The notes beneath the pieces were generated by a model, which saw only the letters and a program-made list of their open reading frames with translations, was not told where the DNA came from and made no database searches. DNA of 64,000 nt. Origin: an uncultured Helicobacter sp. (GTDB lineage Bacteria; Campylobacterota; Campylobacteria; Campylobacterales; Helicobacteraceae). The DNA is taken from the NCBI RefSeq assembly GCF_937893305.1, contig NZ_CALBGN010000001.1:62001-126000 (forward strand). Reading direction: 5' to 3'. Of this stretch, positions 35,562 to 44,220 are shown in pieces; within the stretch, counting starts at the first letter, position 1; each line of letters starts with the position of its first letter. A program made the translations under genes and the position numbers.

Positions 35562-36632
35562 ATGGGCTTTATTGGTTCAATTTTAGTTCTTTCTTTTTTG
35601 GTTTTTTTTCACGAATTAGGACATTTTCTAGCGGCTAAATTTTTTGGTGTGAAAGTAGAAGCTTTTAGCATAGGGTTTGGAAAGCAACGCTTATGGAAAA
35701 AGAAAATTGGTGATACAGAATACTCTTTGCGCCCAATCCCTTTAGGTGGATTTGTGCAATTAAAAGGACAAAGCGATGCAGATCCAAAGTTGCGCAATAA
35801 CGATTCTGATAGCTTATATGGAATCGCACACTCAAAGCGTTTAGTGATTTTAGCGGCGGGTTCTTTTTTTAATTTACTTCTAGCATTTTTGCTTTTTGTT
35901 GCAGTAGGCTGCATTGGTAAAAATGAATTAGCCCCTGTTGTTGGTAAGGTGGAATCTAATATGCCAGCAAGTTTGGCGGGGCTAAAAAGTGGCGATGAGA
36001 TTGTGGCAATTAATGGTGAAAAAGTTCGCACTTGGAGAGATTTAAGTAGTGTTGTAGCAGAATCTAAAGGCGCACTTAATATTGTATTTTTGCGTGGAAA
36101 TAGAGAATATGAAACAACAATCACCCCACAATATGGAACTTCTAAAAATCTTTTTGGAGAGAGTATCAAACGCCCTTTGCTTGGGATTGTTGCAAGTGGA
36201 GAAGTGCGCGTGGTATCTTATGGTATTTTAGATTCCATCTTTTATGGCTTAAAAGAAACAAAAGAATCTAGCAAGTTAATTTTGCAAAGCATTGAGAAAA
36301 TGCTTGTAGGTGTTGTGCCTTTAAGTGAAGTAGGTGGCGTAGTGTCTATTGTTAGCATTACAAAAAAAGCAACAGAACTTGGAATTGTAACGCTTTTTAC
36401 CTTTAGTGCGCTAATTTCAGTGAATCTTGGAATCTTAAATTTACTACCTATCCCCGCATTAGATGGGGGACATATTCTTTTTACACTTTATGAAATGATT
36501 AGCAAAAGGATTCCAACGCAAGAAACCATTTATCGTTTAAGTCTTGCTGGATGGATTGTTCTTTTAGGGCTTATGGGACTTGGGCTATATAATGATGTGT
36601 TGAGAATTGTTAATGGCACAATGCCGTTTTAA
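35562..36632 (+). CDS. rseP: Site-2 intramembrane zinc metalloprotease RseP
   Basis: A 356-residue inner-membrane protease. Zinc ligands are in the first helix, FFHELGHFLAAKFF (HExxH, about residues 17-21), and in the third, LLPIPALDGGHILF (LDG motif, about 290-303). A single PDZ domain lies between (about 110-190, AGLKSGDEIVAINGEKVRTW). The short single-PDZ form is common in Campylobacterota. It follows pgsA directly and precedes yggS by 9 bases. Confidence 0.93.
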   Translation: MGFIGSILVLSFLVFFHELGHFLAAKFFGVKVEAFSIGFGKQRLWKKKIGDTEYSLRPIPLGGFVQLKGQSDADPKLRNNDSDSLYGIAHSKRLVILAAGSFFNLLLAFLLFVAVGCIGKNELAPVVGKVESNMPASLAGLKSGDEIVAINGEKVRTWRDLSSVVAESKGALNIVFLRGNREYETTITPQYGTSKNLFGESIKRPLLGIVASGEVRVVSYGILDSIFYGLKETKESSKLILQSIEKMLVGVVPLSEVGGVVSIVSITKKATELGIVTLFTFSALISVNLGILNLLPIPALDGGHILFTLYEMISKRIPTQETIYRLSLAGWIVLLGLMGLGLYNDVLRIVNGTMPF

Positions 36633-36641
36633 AGGATTGTA

Positions 36642-37310
36642 ATGCAAGTGCGATTAAATCAAAACCTACTTAATGCCATTGAGAGAATTGAAAAAGCAAG
36701 AATTGCTGTGGATAGAAGGCGCATTGTGCAATTAGTGGCTGTAAGTAAATATTCTACACAAGAAGAGATTGCCACTTTGTATGCTTGTGGACAAAGAGCG
36801 TTTGGAGAAAATAAAGTTCAAGATTTACAACAAAAAGTAAGAACATTAGAGACATTGCCATTAGAATGGCACTTCATAGGCTCTTTGCAGAGTAATAAAA
36901 TCAATGCATTATTGCAATTAAATCCGTATTTGCTACAAAGTTTGCATTCTTTAGAGCTTGCACAAGCCTTGCAGTTACGCTTAGAAAGAGAAAACAAAAG
37001 ATTAAAAGCATTAATACAAGTTAATAGTGCTAAAGAAAAAAGCAAAAGCGGATTTATGCCAGAAGCTACATTAGAGATGTATGCAAGAATTCAAGAAGAG
37101 TGTAAGAATATAGAGCTTTGCGGACTTATGAGTATTGGGGCGCACACAGAAGATAAGGCGGTGGTGCAAAAAAGTTTTGAACTCACACAGAATCTTTTTT
37201 CACAAATTAAAGGAGCAGAAGTGCTTAGTATGGGAATGAGCGGAGATTTTGAACTTGCCATTGCTTGCGGAAGTAATTGTGTGCGTTTAGGAAGCACATT
37301 GTTTAAATAA
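36642..37310 (+). CDS. PLP homeostasis protein YggS
   Basis: A 222-residue alanine-racemase-fold PLP-binding protein (YggS/PROSC family) involved in vitamin B6 balance. The PLP lysine lies in LVAVSKYSTQEEIATLYACG (about residue 33), followed by FGENKVQDLQQK, WHFIGSLQSNKI and the phosphate loop LSMGMSGDFELAIACGSNCV. It ends in RLGSTLF. It is the last gene of the pyrD-led run and converges on trpA. Confidence 0.9.
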   Translation: MQVRLNQNLLNAIERIEKARIAVDRRRIVQLVAVSKYSTQEEIATLYACGQRAFGENKVQDLQQKVRTLETLPLEWHFIGSLQSNKINALLQLNPYLLQSLHSLELAQALQLRLERENKRLKALIQVNSAKEKSKSGFMPEATLEMYARIQEECKNIELCGLMSIGAHTEDKAVVQKSFELTQNLFSQIKGAEVLSMGMSGDFELAIACGSNCVRLGSTLFK

Positions 37311-37328
37311 AATATAAGAAGTGCAAGA

Positions 37329-38114
37329 TTATCCTAAAAGGTTTTGTGTGAAGTCTTTTAGGGATTGTGTGATGACTTCAGAGTCTTGCGTATTTTGGCA
37401 AAGATTTGTGATGTAGCGCACAAAAGCACTTCCTACAACAACAATAGGAACAACTCCGCGCAAGTTTTGTATTTGCTCTTTATTTTGGATTCCAAATCCC
37501 AGTGCAATTGGTTTATTGCAATGTTCTTTAACTAAAGTGATATAATCTAATAAATTTTGATTGATTGTAGTTGTATCGCCTGTTATCCCATTGCGTGCAA
37601 CGACATAAAGAATCTCACCGCTAGCTTTATTTAAGGCGCATATGCGTTTAGGGGTTGTAAAAGGAGCAATAAGGGCGATGTTTTCAATCCCAAACTTTCT
37701 GCTATCTTTAAAAAGATTTTCATCATTTTGCAACGATAAATCTGGGACAATAAGTCCCCAAACACCAACTTCTTTAGCTTTTTGTAAAAATTTCTTCATA
37801 CCATAACAAAACAAGATATTTCCATAAGTCATAATAATGAGTCTTGTGTGGCAATTGTGTGTCTTTAGTTTTTCTTGTAATTCTGCAATAAAACGGAATC
37901 CAAAATCTGTGTTAAAACCATTTTTTAGTGCCACTTCACACGCATTTGCAATAGCGATCCCATCTGCATTTGGATCAGAGAAGGGGAATTGCACTTCTAA
38001 ATATTCTGCTCCTCCAATAGCGATTCCAACTGCTGCATCTAAGCTTTGTGTAAAAGTTGGAAAACCTGCTACAATATGTCCCATTAATGCAATGTTTTGC
38101 GCTGTTTTATCCAT
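37329..38114 (-). CDS. trpA: Tryptophan synthase alpha subunit
   Basis: A 261-residue TIM-barrel lyase that cleaves indole-glycerol phosphate. The catalytic Glu is in EYLEVQFPFSDPNADG (about residues 37-52; most homologues have ELGVPFSDP), and the second Asp follows in this loop. LYVVARNGITGDTTTINQN corresponds to the phosphate-binding YLVSRAGVTG block. ALGFGIQNKEQIQ is also standard. Its start overlaps the trpB stop by one base. Confidence 0.93.
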   Translation of the reverse strand: MDKTAQNIALMGHIVAGFPTFTQSLDAAVGIAIGGAEYLEVQFPFSDPNADGIAIANACEVALKNGFNTDFGFRFIAELQEKLKTHNCHTRLIIMTYGNILFCYGMKKFLQKAKEVGVWGLIVPDLSLQNDENLFKDSRKFGIENIALIAPFTTPKRICALNKASGEILYVVARNGITGDTTTINQNLLDYITLVKEHCNKPIALGFGIQNKEQIQNLRGVVPIVVVGSAFVRYITNLCQNTQDSEVITQSLKDFTQNLLG

Positions 38115-39379
38115 TAGTTTTCCTTTTGCATTGTTTGGATTTCTTGGCTTAAAAATGCACTCCAGCGTTCTTTTTGTAGGGTTTTTGCTGTGATAAAAAT
38201 ATCCTTATCTCCACGCCCAGACACATTAATAAGAATCTTTTTGCGCTTAACTTCTTTTGCAATTTTTAAAGCTCCTGCTAATGCGTGGCTAGATTCTAAT
38301 GCGGCGATAATTCCTTCAGTTTTAGCAAAGAATTGCAAGGCTTCAAGGGCTTCCTTGTCGCTTGCACTAATAAATTGCACGCGCTGCATTTCTTTTAAAT
38401 GCGCAAGTTGCGGACCAATGCCTGCATAATCAAGTCCGGCTGAAATTGAATAAGTTTCTAATAAATTGCCATAAGAATCACTTAGAAAATAGCTTTTGTA
38501 GCCTTGTGCGATTCCAATTTTTGAGCGACTATTGTGCATTCTAATGGCATTATGCTTATCGTCTAATCCGCCAGCTTCTACGGCAATTAGTTCTGTTTTG
38601 CTTGTAAGATAATGGCTAAAAAATCCTATTGCATTGCTTCCGCCACCAACGCAAGCAATCATAATATCGGGATCTCCTTTAAAAAAGCGTTGCGTTTGTT
38701 TTTTTAATTCTTTGCTAATAATGCTTTGAAATTCACGCACAAGATCGGGATAGGGATAAGGACCAAGTGCGCTTCCTAGCACATAAAAAGTGTTTTTAGA
38801 ATCTTTGCTCCATTCTCTTAAAGCTTCATTGACGGCATCTTTTAGCGTTTGTGTGCCGCTCTCCACACTCACAACCTTTGCTCCAAGTAGCTCCATATTA
38901 AACACATTTGGAAATTGTCGTTTAATATCGCGCGCACCCATAAAAATTGTGCATTTCATTCCAAGTTTTGCACAAGCTGCTGCTGTGGCAAGTCCGTGTT
39001 GTCCTGCGCCGGTTTCAGCAATAATGTGTGTTTTTCCCATTTTTTTAGCAAGTAAAACTTGCCCGATGGCATTATTGATTTTGTGCGCACCTGTATTTGC
39101 AAGTCCTTCAAATTTTAAATAAATAGAATTTTCTAACAACGCGCTAGCATTTTTCGCATAAATTAGTGGCGTTGGGCGTCCAACAAAGGAGTGATAAAGA
39201 TCCTTTAATTCAGTTTTGAAAGACTTTGTTTTTAAAAGGGTTGCATAGCAGCTTGTTAATTCTTTAAGCGCAGGATATAAAATTTCAGGAACATATTGTC
39301 CGCCAAATGCGTGCATAGAATTTTTTATATTTTTGCCAAAAAAACCTTTTTTGGACTTTAGAAATATTTTTTTCATCAT
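38114..39379 (-). CDS. trpB: Tryptophan synthase beta subunit
   Basis: A 421-residue PLP enzyme that joins indole and serine. The PLP lysine is in LANTGAHKINNAIGQVLLAK (about residue 107) and the phosphate loop is CVGGGSNAIGFFSHYL. The catalytic Glu lies in IAETGAGQHGLATAA. The N-terminus (HAFGGQYVPEILYPAL) is about 20 residues longer than in most TrpB, with the start at 39379 being ATGATG; an internal Met at about residue 22 is a possible alternative start. The gene diverges from trpE. Confidence 0.93.
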   Translation of the reverse strand: MMKKIFLKSKKGFFGKNIKNSMHAFGGQYVPEILYPALKELTSCYATLLKTKSFKTELKDLYHSFVGRPTPLIYAKNASALLENSIYLKFEGLANTGAHKINNAIGQVLLAKKMGKTHIIAETGAGQHGLATAAACAKLGMKCTIFMGARDIKRQFPNVFNMELLGAKVVSVESGTQTLKDAVNEALREWSKDSKNTFYVLGSALGPYPYPDLVREFQSIISKELKKQTQRFFKGDPDIMIACVGGGSNAIGFFSHYLTSKTELIAVEAGGLDDKHNAIRMHNSRSKIGIAQGYKSYFLSDSYGNLLETYSISAGLDYAGIGPQLAHLKEMQRVQFISASDKEALEALQFFAKTEGIIAALESSHALAGALKIAKEVKRKKILINVSGRGDKDIFITAKTLQKERWSAFLSQEIQTMQKEN

Positions 39380-39460
39380 AAGTCTTTGGAGTAAAATAAT
39401 GCAGATTGTAGCGAAAATTCTGTATAATTTCGCCCAAATTTTTTTAAAAGACTAATGATG
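39374..39460. promoter_or_regulatory. trpB/trpE divergent control region with mirrored start sites
   Basis: The 75-base spacer serves both tryptophan arms. TATAAT at 39423-39428 is a likely -10 for trpE. On the minus strand TACAAT (plus 39405-39410) is a likely -10 for trpB. Both start regions share AAAGACT-n-ATGATG: minus strand at 39387-39374 and plus strand at 39447-39460, 13 of 14 bases identical. Neither has a good Shine-Dalgarno sequence. No leader peptide with Trp codons fits in the spacer. Confidence 0.5.
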
Positions 39461-40963
39461 TTTGCATTTTTACAACAATCTAATAATCAAGGCGCAAAAG
39501 CGCAAATTAAAATTCAAAAAATCTCTGCTTCAAAGCTTACGCCTTTAATGGTATGTGAGTCTTTACAGGCACCTGTGTTGTTGGAATCTGCGTTTTTAAC
39601 AACAGGAAAGGGGAGATTTTCTTTGTTGATTACACAAGAGGCTTTTAGAGTTATAAAAGAAGATTCTCAATATTTTTTGCAAAAAGATTTCAACAAATAT
39701 CCACTAAATTCTTTAGAAAAAATTCATAACATTGTTTTGCCAAAAAATCCAAAATTTCTTGATGTTTTAGAATCTTTTATGGCACTTGCACCACAAATTA
39801 ATGCAAGGACTTTTTCGGAAGATTTGAGCTTCTTGCCATTGCCATTAGGTGGTGTTGGGTATTTAGGATATGAGTTTTTTAGTGAGATTGAAGAAGTGAA
39901 ATTTCAAAAACCACCATTGTATCAAGCAAGTGAAAATGCTTTTATTTTTGGGAGAGAGTTTGTTATTTTTGATCATTTTTATGAAATGCTTTATGCTGTT
40001 AATGTTGTGTATGAAAATGAAGTGCAAGATTTTGATTTAGAAAAATGTAGCAAAGATTTATTAGATAAACTAAAGAAGATTGAAATCCCAAAAAAAGAGA
40101 ATAGAGATTATAAAACAGCGATAAATTCTAAAGATAAAGAATTGTATTTTACGCAAATGGTAGAATCGTTAAAAAATGAGATTTATGTAGGAAATTTGCT
40201 ACAATGCGTGCCAAGTCAAAGTCTTCAGATTGTAAGTGATTTACCACCTTTGCAAGCTTATGAGAATTTAAGAGCTAGTAATCCTAGTCCTTATATGTAT
40301 TATTTTGACTTTGGAGAGTATCAAATTATAGGGAGTTCTCCAGAGGTTCTTATTAAGGTGCAAAGCGATAATGAAGAAAATTTTGCTTTACTTACTACAC
40401 GTCCAATTGCAGGCACACGCCCAAGAGGAAAAAATGCCCTAGAAGATTCCAAATTTGAAGAAGAATTAAAAGAGAATATCAAAGAAAATGCTGAACATTT
40501 AATGTTGTTAGATTTAGGGCGTAATGACATTAGTAAAGTTGCATTGCCAAATAGCGTGCGTGTAACACAAGAAAAAGCCATAGAAAAATATGCACGCGTT
40601 ATGCATTTAGTTTCTGAAGTGCAGGGCAAAATGGATTTAAAACTGCATAAAAAAACAGATGCTTTACTTGCTGCATTTCCAGCAGGAACAGTAAGTGGTG
40701 CGCCAAAAATTCAAGCAATAAAAACCATAGAGAATTTAGAATCTAATAAGCGTGGAATTTATGCAGGGGCGATTGGATATTTTTCTAAAAATGGTGATAT
40801 GGATTTTGCAATCACAATTCGCACAGCCATCTATCAAAAAGGTGTATATTATTTGCAAGCAGGTGCGGGTGTTGTATATGATTCTATTCCGAGTGAAGAA
40901 TACAAAGAAACGCAAAACAAAATGTTATCTTTAGTTGAAGCAATTATGGGAAATAAACAATGA
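39455..40963 (+). CDS. trpE: Anthranilate synthase component I
   Basis: A 502-residue chorismate-using enzyme. The C-terminal catalytic domain is complete: IGSSPEVLIKVQ, TTRPIAGTRPRGKN (about residues 310-323), EHLMLLDLGRNDISKVA, and AAFPAGTVSGAPKIQAIKTI. The N-terminal domain carries the feedback site region, including LLESAFLTTGKGRFS, where TrpE normally has LLES for tryptophan binding. The start is ATGATG at 39455 or 39458. It overlaps the trpG-D fusion by 4 bases. Confidence 0.93.
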   Translation: MMFAFLQQSNNQGAKAQIKIQKISASKLTPLMVCESLQAPVLLESAFLTTGKGRFSLLITQEAFRVIKEDSQYFLQKDFNKYPLNSLEKIHNIVLPKNPKFLDVLESFMALAPQINARTFSEDLSFLPLPLGGVGYLGYEFFSEIEEVKFQKPPLYQASENAFIFGREFVIFDHFYEMLYAVNVVYENEVQDFDLEKCSKDLLDKLKKIEIPKKENRDYKTAINSKDKELYFTQMVESLKNEIYVGNLLQCVPSQSLQIVSDLPPLQAYENLRASNPSPYMYYFDFGEYQIIGSSPEVLIKVQSDNEENFALLTTRPIAGTRPRGKNALEDSKFEEELKENIKENAEHLMLLDLGRNDISKVALPNSVRVTQEKAIEKYARVMHLVSEVQGKMDLKLHKKTDALLAAFPAGTVSGAPKIQAIKTIENLESNKRGIYAGAIGYFSKNGDMDFAITIRTAIYQKGVYYLQAGAGVVYDSIPSEEYKETQNKMLSLVEAIMGNKQ

Positions 40964-42579
40964 TACTTTTAATTGATAATTACGATTCCTTTACTTTTAA
41001 TATTTATCAAGCCTTTAGCGCACTTGGTTATCCTATCAAAGTTGTGCGTTGTGATAAAACGAGTCTTAAAGACATTCAAGCATTTAATCCAAGTTATATC
41101 ATTTTAGGTCCGGGTCCTAAGTCGCCTAAGGATTCTAAGCTTAACATTGAAATTGTGCAAACTTTCAAAGGCGTTTATCCAATTTTAGGGATTTGCTTAG
41201 GACATCAAGCGATTTTAGCAGCCTTTGGAGTGGAGATTGTTAATGCAAAAAATATAATTCACGGAAAAGTTGAACCGCTAATCCATAATGAAAAAGGAGT
41301 TTTCCGCCATATTCCGCAAAGAACACCTATTGTGCGTTATCACTCTCTTGTGGGCAAAAAAGATGAAATTCCAGAGTGTTTTATTGTGAGTGCAAGCAGT
41401 GAAGATGGGGAGATTATGGCAGTAGAACATAAGCAATATCATCTTGTGGGCTTGCAGTTTCACCCAGAATCTCTTGGCACAAAAGATGGGGTAAAAATGC
41501 TCCAAAATTTTTTACATTATGCAAGAGAGCCTATCCCTATAAAAGAATATTTAAAAAAGACACTCAAGCAAGAGTCATTAAATTTTCAAGAAAGCTATAA
41601 TCTAATGGATGAACTCACAGAAGGAAATTTAAGTGATGCACAAATTGGAAGCATTTTAACAAGCCTTGAGATAAAAGGTGTGGATTCTTATGAGCTGGCA
41701 GGATTTGCTTCTGTGCTAAAGCAAAAGGCAGTGCGTTTTGCGCCTAAGAGAAAGTTTGAAAAGAACTTTGATTTAGTAGGCACAGGAGGCAGTGGCGTAA
41801 AAACCTTTAATGTTTCAACAACTTGCGCGCTTTTACTGGCTTCTATGGCTAGAAAAGAAAATTTTGGGATCATTAAACACGGAAATCGCGCAATTACTTC
41901 TAAAAGTGGTTCAGCAGATTTACTAAATGCACTTGGGATTAATGCAAATATGGAGCTTCAAAACTCTCTAAGAGCTTATGAAGAGTTACACTTAACTTTT
42001 CTTTTTGCGCAAAGATTCCATGCTGCAATGCGTTTTGCAGCTCCAGCACGCAGCACATTAGGGTTTAAGACAGCTTTTAATCTCATAGGTCCTTTAAGCA
42101 ATCCTGCTCCTATTTCACATCAACTTATTGGCGTTTTTGATAAAAGCTATACGGAGATTATGGCAAAGGCATTGCAGATTTTGGGGATTAAGCGCGCAAT
42201 GGTTGTTAGCGGACTAGATGGTTATGATGAAATTTCGTTGTGCGCACCTACGCAAATTACCGAACTTAAAGAAGGAGAGATTAAGACTTATATTTTTAAT
42301 CCTATTGAAGTTGGACTTTCTTTTGTGCCTTATTCTTTGTTAAAAGGTGGCGATGCGCGTGAGAATGTAGAGATTAGTCAAGATATTTTTAAGGGCTTAA
42401 ACTCGCCAAAGCTTGATTTAGTTGCCTTAAATTTAGGAGCTGCGTTGTATGTGTGTGATTTGGTGGATTCTATTAAAGATGGCTTTTTTAAAGCAAAAGA
42501 AATCATTAAAGAAGGTTCTGTTTTTGAGGTTTTAAAATCTTTTCAAGAGATTAGCAATATGCGTTTAGAGGGATTTTAA
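40960..42579 (+). CDS. trpD: Fused anthranilate synthase component II and anthranilate phosphoribosyltransferase (TrpG-TrpD)
   Basis: A 539-residue bifunctional protein. Residues 1-190 are the glutamine amidotransferase TrpG: LLIDNYDSFTFNIYQAF, the nucleophile Cys in ILGICLGHQAILAAF (about residue 83), and GLQFHPESLGT with catalytic His and Glu. Residues 205-539 are TrpD: LVGTGGSGVKTFNVSTT (PRPP loop), KHGNRAITSKSGSADLL and FNLIGPLSNPAP. The same fusion occurs in enteric bacteria. It overlaps trpE by 4 bases and the trpC-F gene by 1 base. Confidence 0.93.
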   Translation: MILLIDNYDSFTFNIYQAFSALGYPIKVVRCDKTSLKDIQAFNPSYIILGPGPKSPKDSKLNIEIVQTFKGVYPILGICLGHQAILAAFGVEIVNAKNIIHGKVEPLIHNEKGVFRHIPQRTPIVRYHSLVGKKDEIPECFIVSASSEDGEIMAVEHKQYHLVGLQFHPESLGTKDGVKMLQNFLHYAREPIPIKEYLKKTLKQESLNFQESYNLMDELTEGNLSDAQIGSILTSLEIKGVDSYELAGFASVLKQKAVRFAPKRKFEKNFDLVGTGGSGVKTFNVSTTCALLLASMARKENFGIIKHGNRAITSKSGSADLLNALGINANMELQNSLRAYEELHLTFLFAQRFHAAMRFAAPARSTLGFKTAFNLIGPLSNPAPISHQLIGVFDKSYTEIMAKALQILGIKRAMVVSGLDGYDEISLCAPTQITELKEGEIKTYIFNPIEVGLSFVPYSLLKGGDARENVEISQDIFKGLNSPKLDLVALNLGAALYVCDLVDSIKDGFFKAKEIIKEGSVFEVLKSFQEISNMRLEGF

Positions 42580-44084
42580 TGGGATTAGAAGTTACGCAAG
42601 TTCCTACGATTTTACAAGAAATTTTAGCAAAGAAAAAAGCGCGTAAAATTCGCCATACTACACGCAATGTACCTTTGAATTTACCAAATTTAGAGCAAAT
42701 TTTTGTGATTGCAGAAATCAAAAGAGCAAGTCCAAGCGCAGGGAAAATCGGAGAGATTTTAGAACCTAGTGCCTTAGCAAAATCTTATTTGCAAGCAGGT
42801 GCTTTAGCGATTTCTGTGCTGTGTGAGCAAGATTATTTTCACGGAGATTTAGAGGATTTAAAAGCTGTAAAAAATGCGTTTAAGAATGCTTGCGTGTTAA
42901 GAAAAGATTTTATTACAGAAGTGGAGCAAATCAAAGAAACTTATGATTTTGGTGCGGATATGGTGCTTTTGATTGCTGCTGTGTTTTTAGATGGGAATAA
43001 TGGGGGATTTGCGCGTCTTTTGGAGTTGTATAATGCGTGCAAAATATGGAATCTAACTCCTTTAGTTGAGGTGCATAATGCCTTTGAAGTAGAGTTTATT
43101 GCGCCATTAAACGCATCTTTGATTGGCATAAATTCGCGCAATTTGCATACCTTTGATATTGATAAAATTAAGGCATATAATCTTTTAGATTTCATAAAAA
43201 GCGTAAATCCTAGCTCTAAAGTGGTTTTTGAATCTTCTTTAAAATGCAGTTTTGATGGTTTTGTGGTTGGAAATTTAGGCTTTGATGGGATTTTGTGCGG
43301 AAGTTATTTGGTTAAAAGTGAGAATCCTAAAGTTGCATTAGAGGGGCTTAAAAATGCGATGAAAAAGGGTAAAGAAAGCACAAATGTTTTTTATAAAAAC
43401 GCCTTTAAACTCTTAGAATCCACATTAGGATTAATTAAAATTTGTGGAATCACAAATGCAGAAGATGCTAAAATGTGTGCTGAAGCTTTATATACATTAA
43501 GACAAGAAGATAGAGAGAAAGTTGGTGCACTTGGGTTTATTCTAGAGCCAAAGTCTTTGCGTTTTGTGCAGGATTTAAAAGAGATTTTAAATGTATTAGA
43601 AGCATATCCAGATGTGTTAAAAGTCGCAGTTATTAAAGATGATGTGGTGCAAATGCAGAAGGCTTTAGAGATGTATCAAAGTGGTAAAATTGATGCACTT
43701 CAGCTTCATGGAGTTACATCGCAGTTTTTTGGTGGGGTGGATTTAAAAAAAGCAGAGTTTGCGTATTATGCAGTGATAAATGTGGAATCTAAAAAGGATT
43801 TAGAACACATAGATTTAAAGGAATTACCAAGCCCTTTTATCTTGTTGGATTCTAAAAGTGCTTTAGGTGGGGGAAGTGGAGAATGTATTGATGTGAGTGT
43901 ATTGGAATCTCTAAAAATGCAGTATTTGTGTGTGGCTGGGGGAGTTGGAATCCAAAATATTAAAACATTGAAACAAATGGGAGCTAAGATGCTAGATATA
44001 AATTCTAGTATTGAGAAGTTTGCAGGAAAGAAGGATAAGGATAAATTGCAAGCTTTAATTGTTAATCTTAAAGACTATCTTTAA
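42579..44084 (+). CDS. trpC: Fused indole-3-glycerol phosphate synthase and phosphoribosylanthranilate isomerase (TrpC-TrpF)
   Basis: A 501-residue bifunctional protein of two TIM barrels. Residues 1-260 are TrpC: FVIAEIKRASPSAGKIGEI with the catalytic Lys, CVLRKDFITEVEQIKE and LIGINSRNLHTFDID. Residues 280-501 are TrpF: GLIKICGITNAEDAKMCAEA with catalytic Cys, LQLHGVTSQFF and FILLDSKSALGGGSGE. E. coli has the same domain order. The TrpF half reads VAGGVGIQNIKTL near the end. It closes the plus-strand trp operon. Confidence 0.93.
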   Translation: MGLEVTQVPTILQEILAKKKARKIRHTTRNVPLNLPNLEQIFVIAEIKRASPSAGKIGEILEPSALAKSYLQAGALAISVLCEQDYFHGDLEDLKAVKNAFKNACVLRKDFITEVEQIKETYDFGADMVLLIAAVFLDGNNGGFARLLELYNACKIWNLTPLVEVHNAFEVEFIAPLNASLIGINSRNLHTFDIDKIKAYNLLDFIKSVNPSSKVVFESSLKCSFDGFVVGNLGFDGILCGSYLVKSENPKVALEGLKNAMKKGKESTNVFYKNAFKLLESTLGLIKICGITNAEDAKMCAEALYTLRQEDREKVGALGFILEPKSLRFVQDLKEILNVLEAYPDVLKVAVIKDDVVQMQKALEMYQSGKIDALQLHGVTSQFFGGVDLKKAEFAYYAVINVESKKDLEHIDLKELPSPFILLDSKSALGGGSGECIDVSVLESLKMQYLCVAGGVGIQNIKTLKQMGAKMLDINSSIEKFAGKKDKDKLQALIVNLKDYL

Positions 44085-44182
44085 GGACATTGAAATATCT
44101 ATAGGAGAGATACAAGACACTAAAGAAACTAAAAATTAAGGATTAATCTTATTGTGTAAAGCGATAAAAAGCAATAGTGAGT

Positions 44183-44188
44183 TATACT
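44183..44188 (+). promoter_or_regulatory. Possible -10 element before the P450 gene set
   Basis: TATACT at 44183-44188 lies 32 bases before the ATG at 44221 in the 136-base spacer after trpC-F. It is a plausible start for the P450 gene set; no -35 element is obvious. Confidence 0.35.
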
Positions 44189-44220
44189 CCAACATTGCGT
44201 AATTAAAAGAGAGTTTTTGT

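Noticed and set aside
35609..36169. 186-residue minus-strand open frame inside rseP
   Set aside because: Antisense to a gene with complete HExxH and PDZ motifs; no recognisable domain or start signal.
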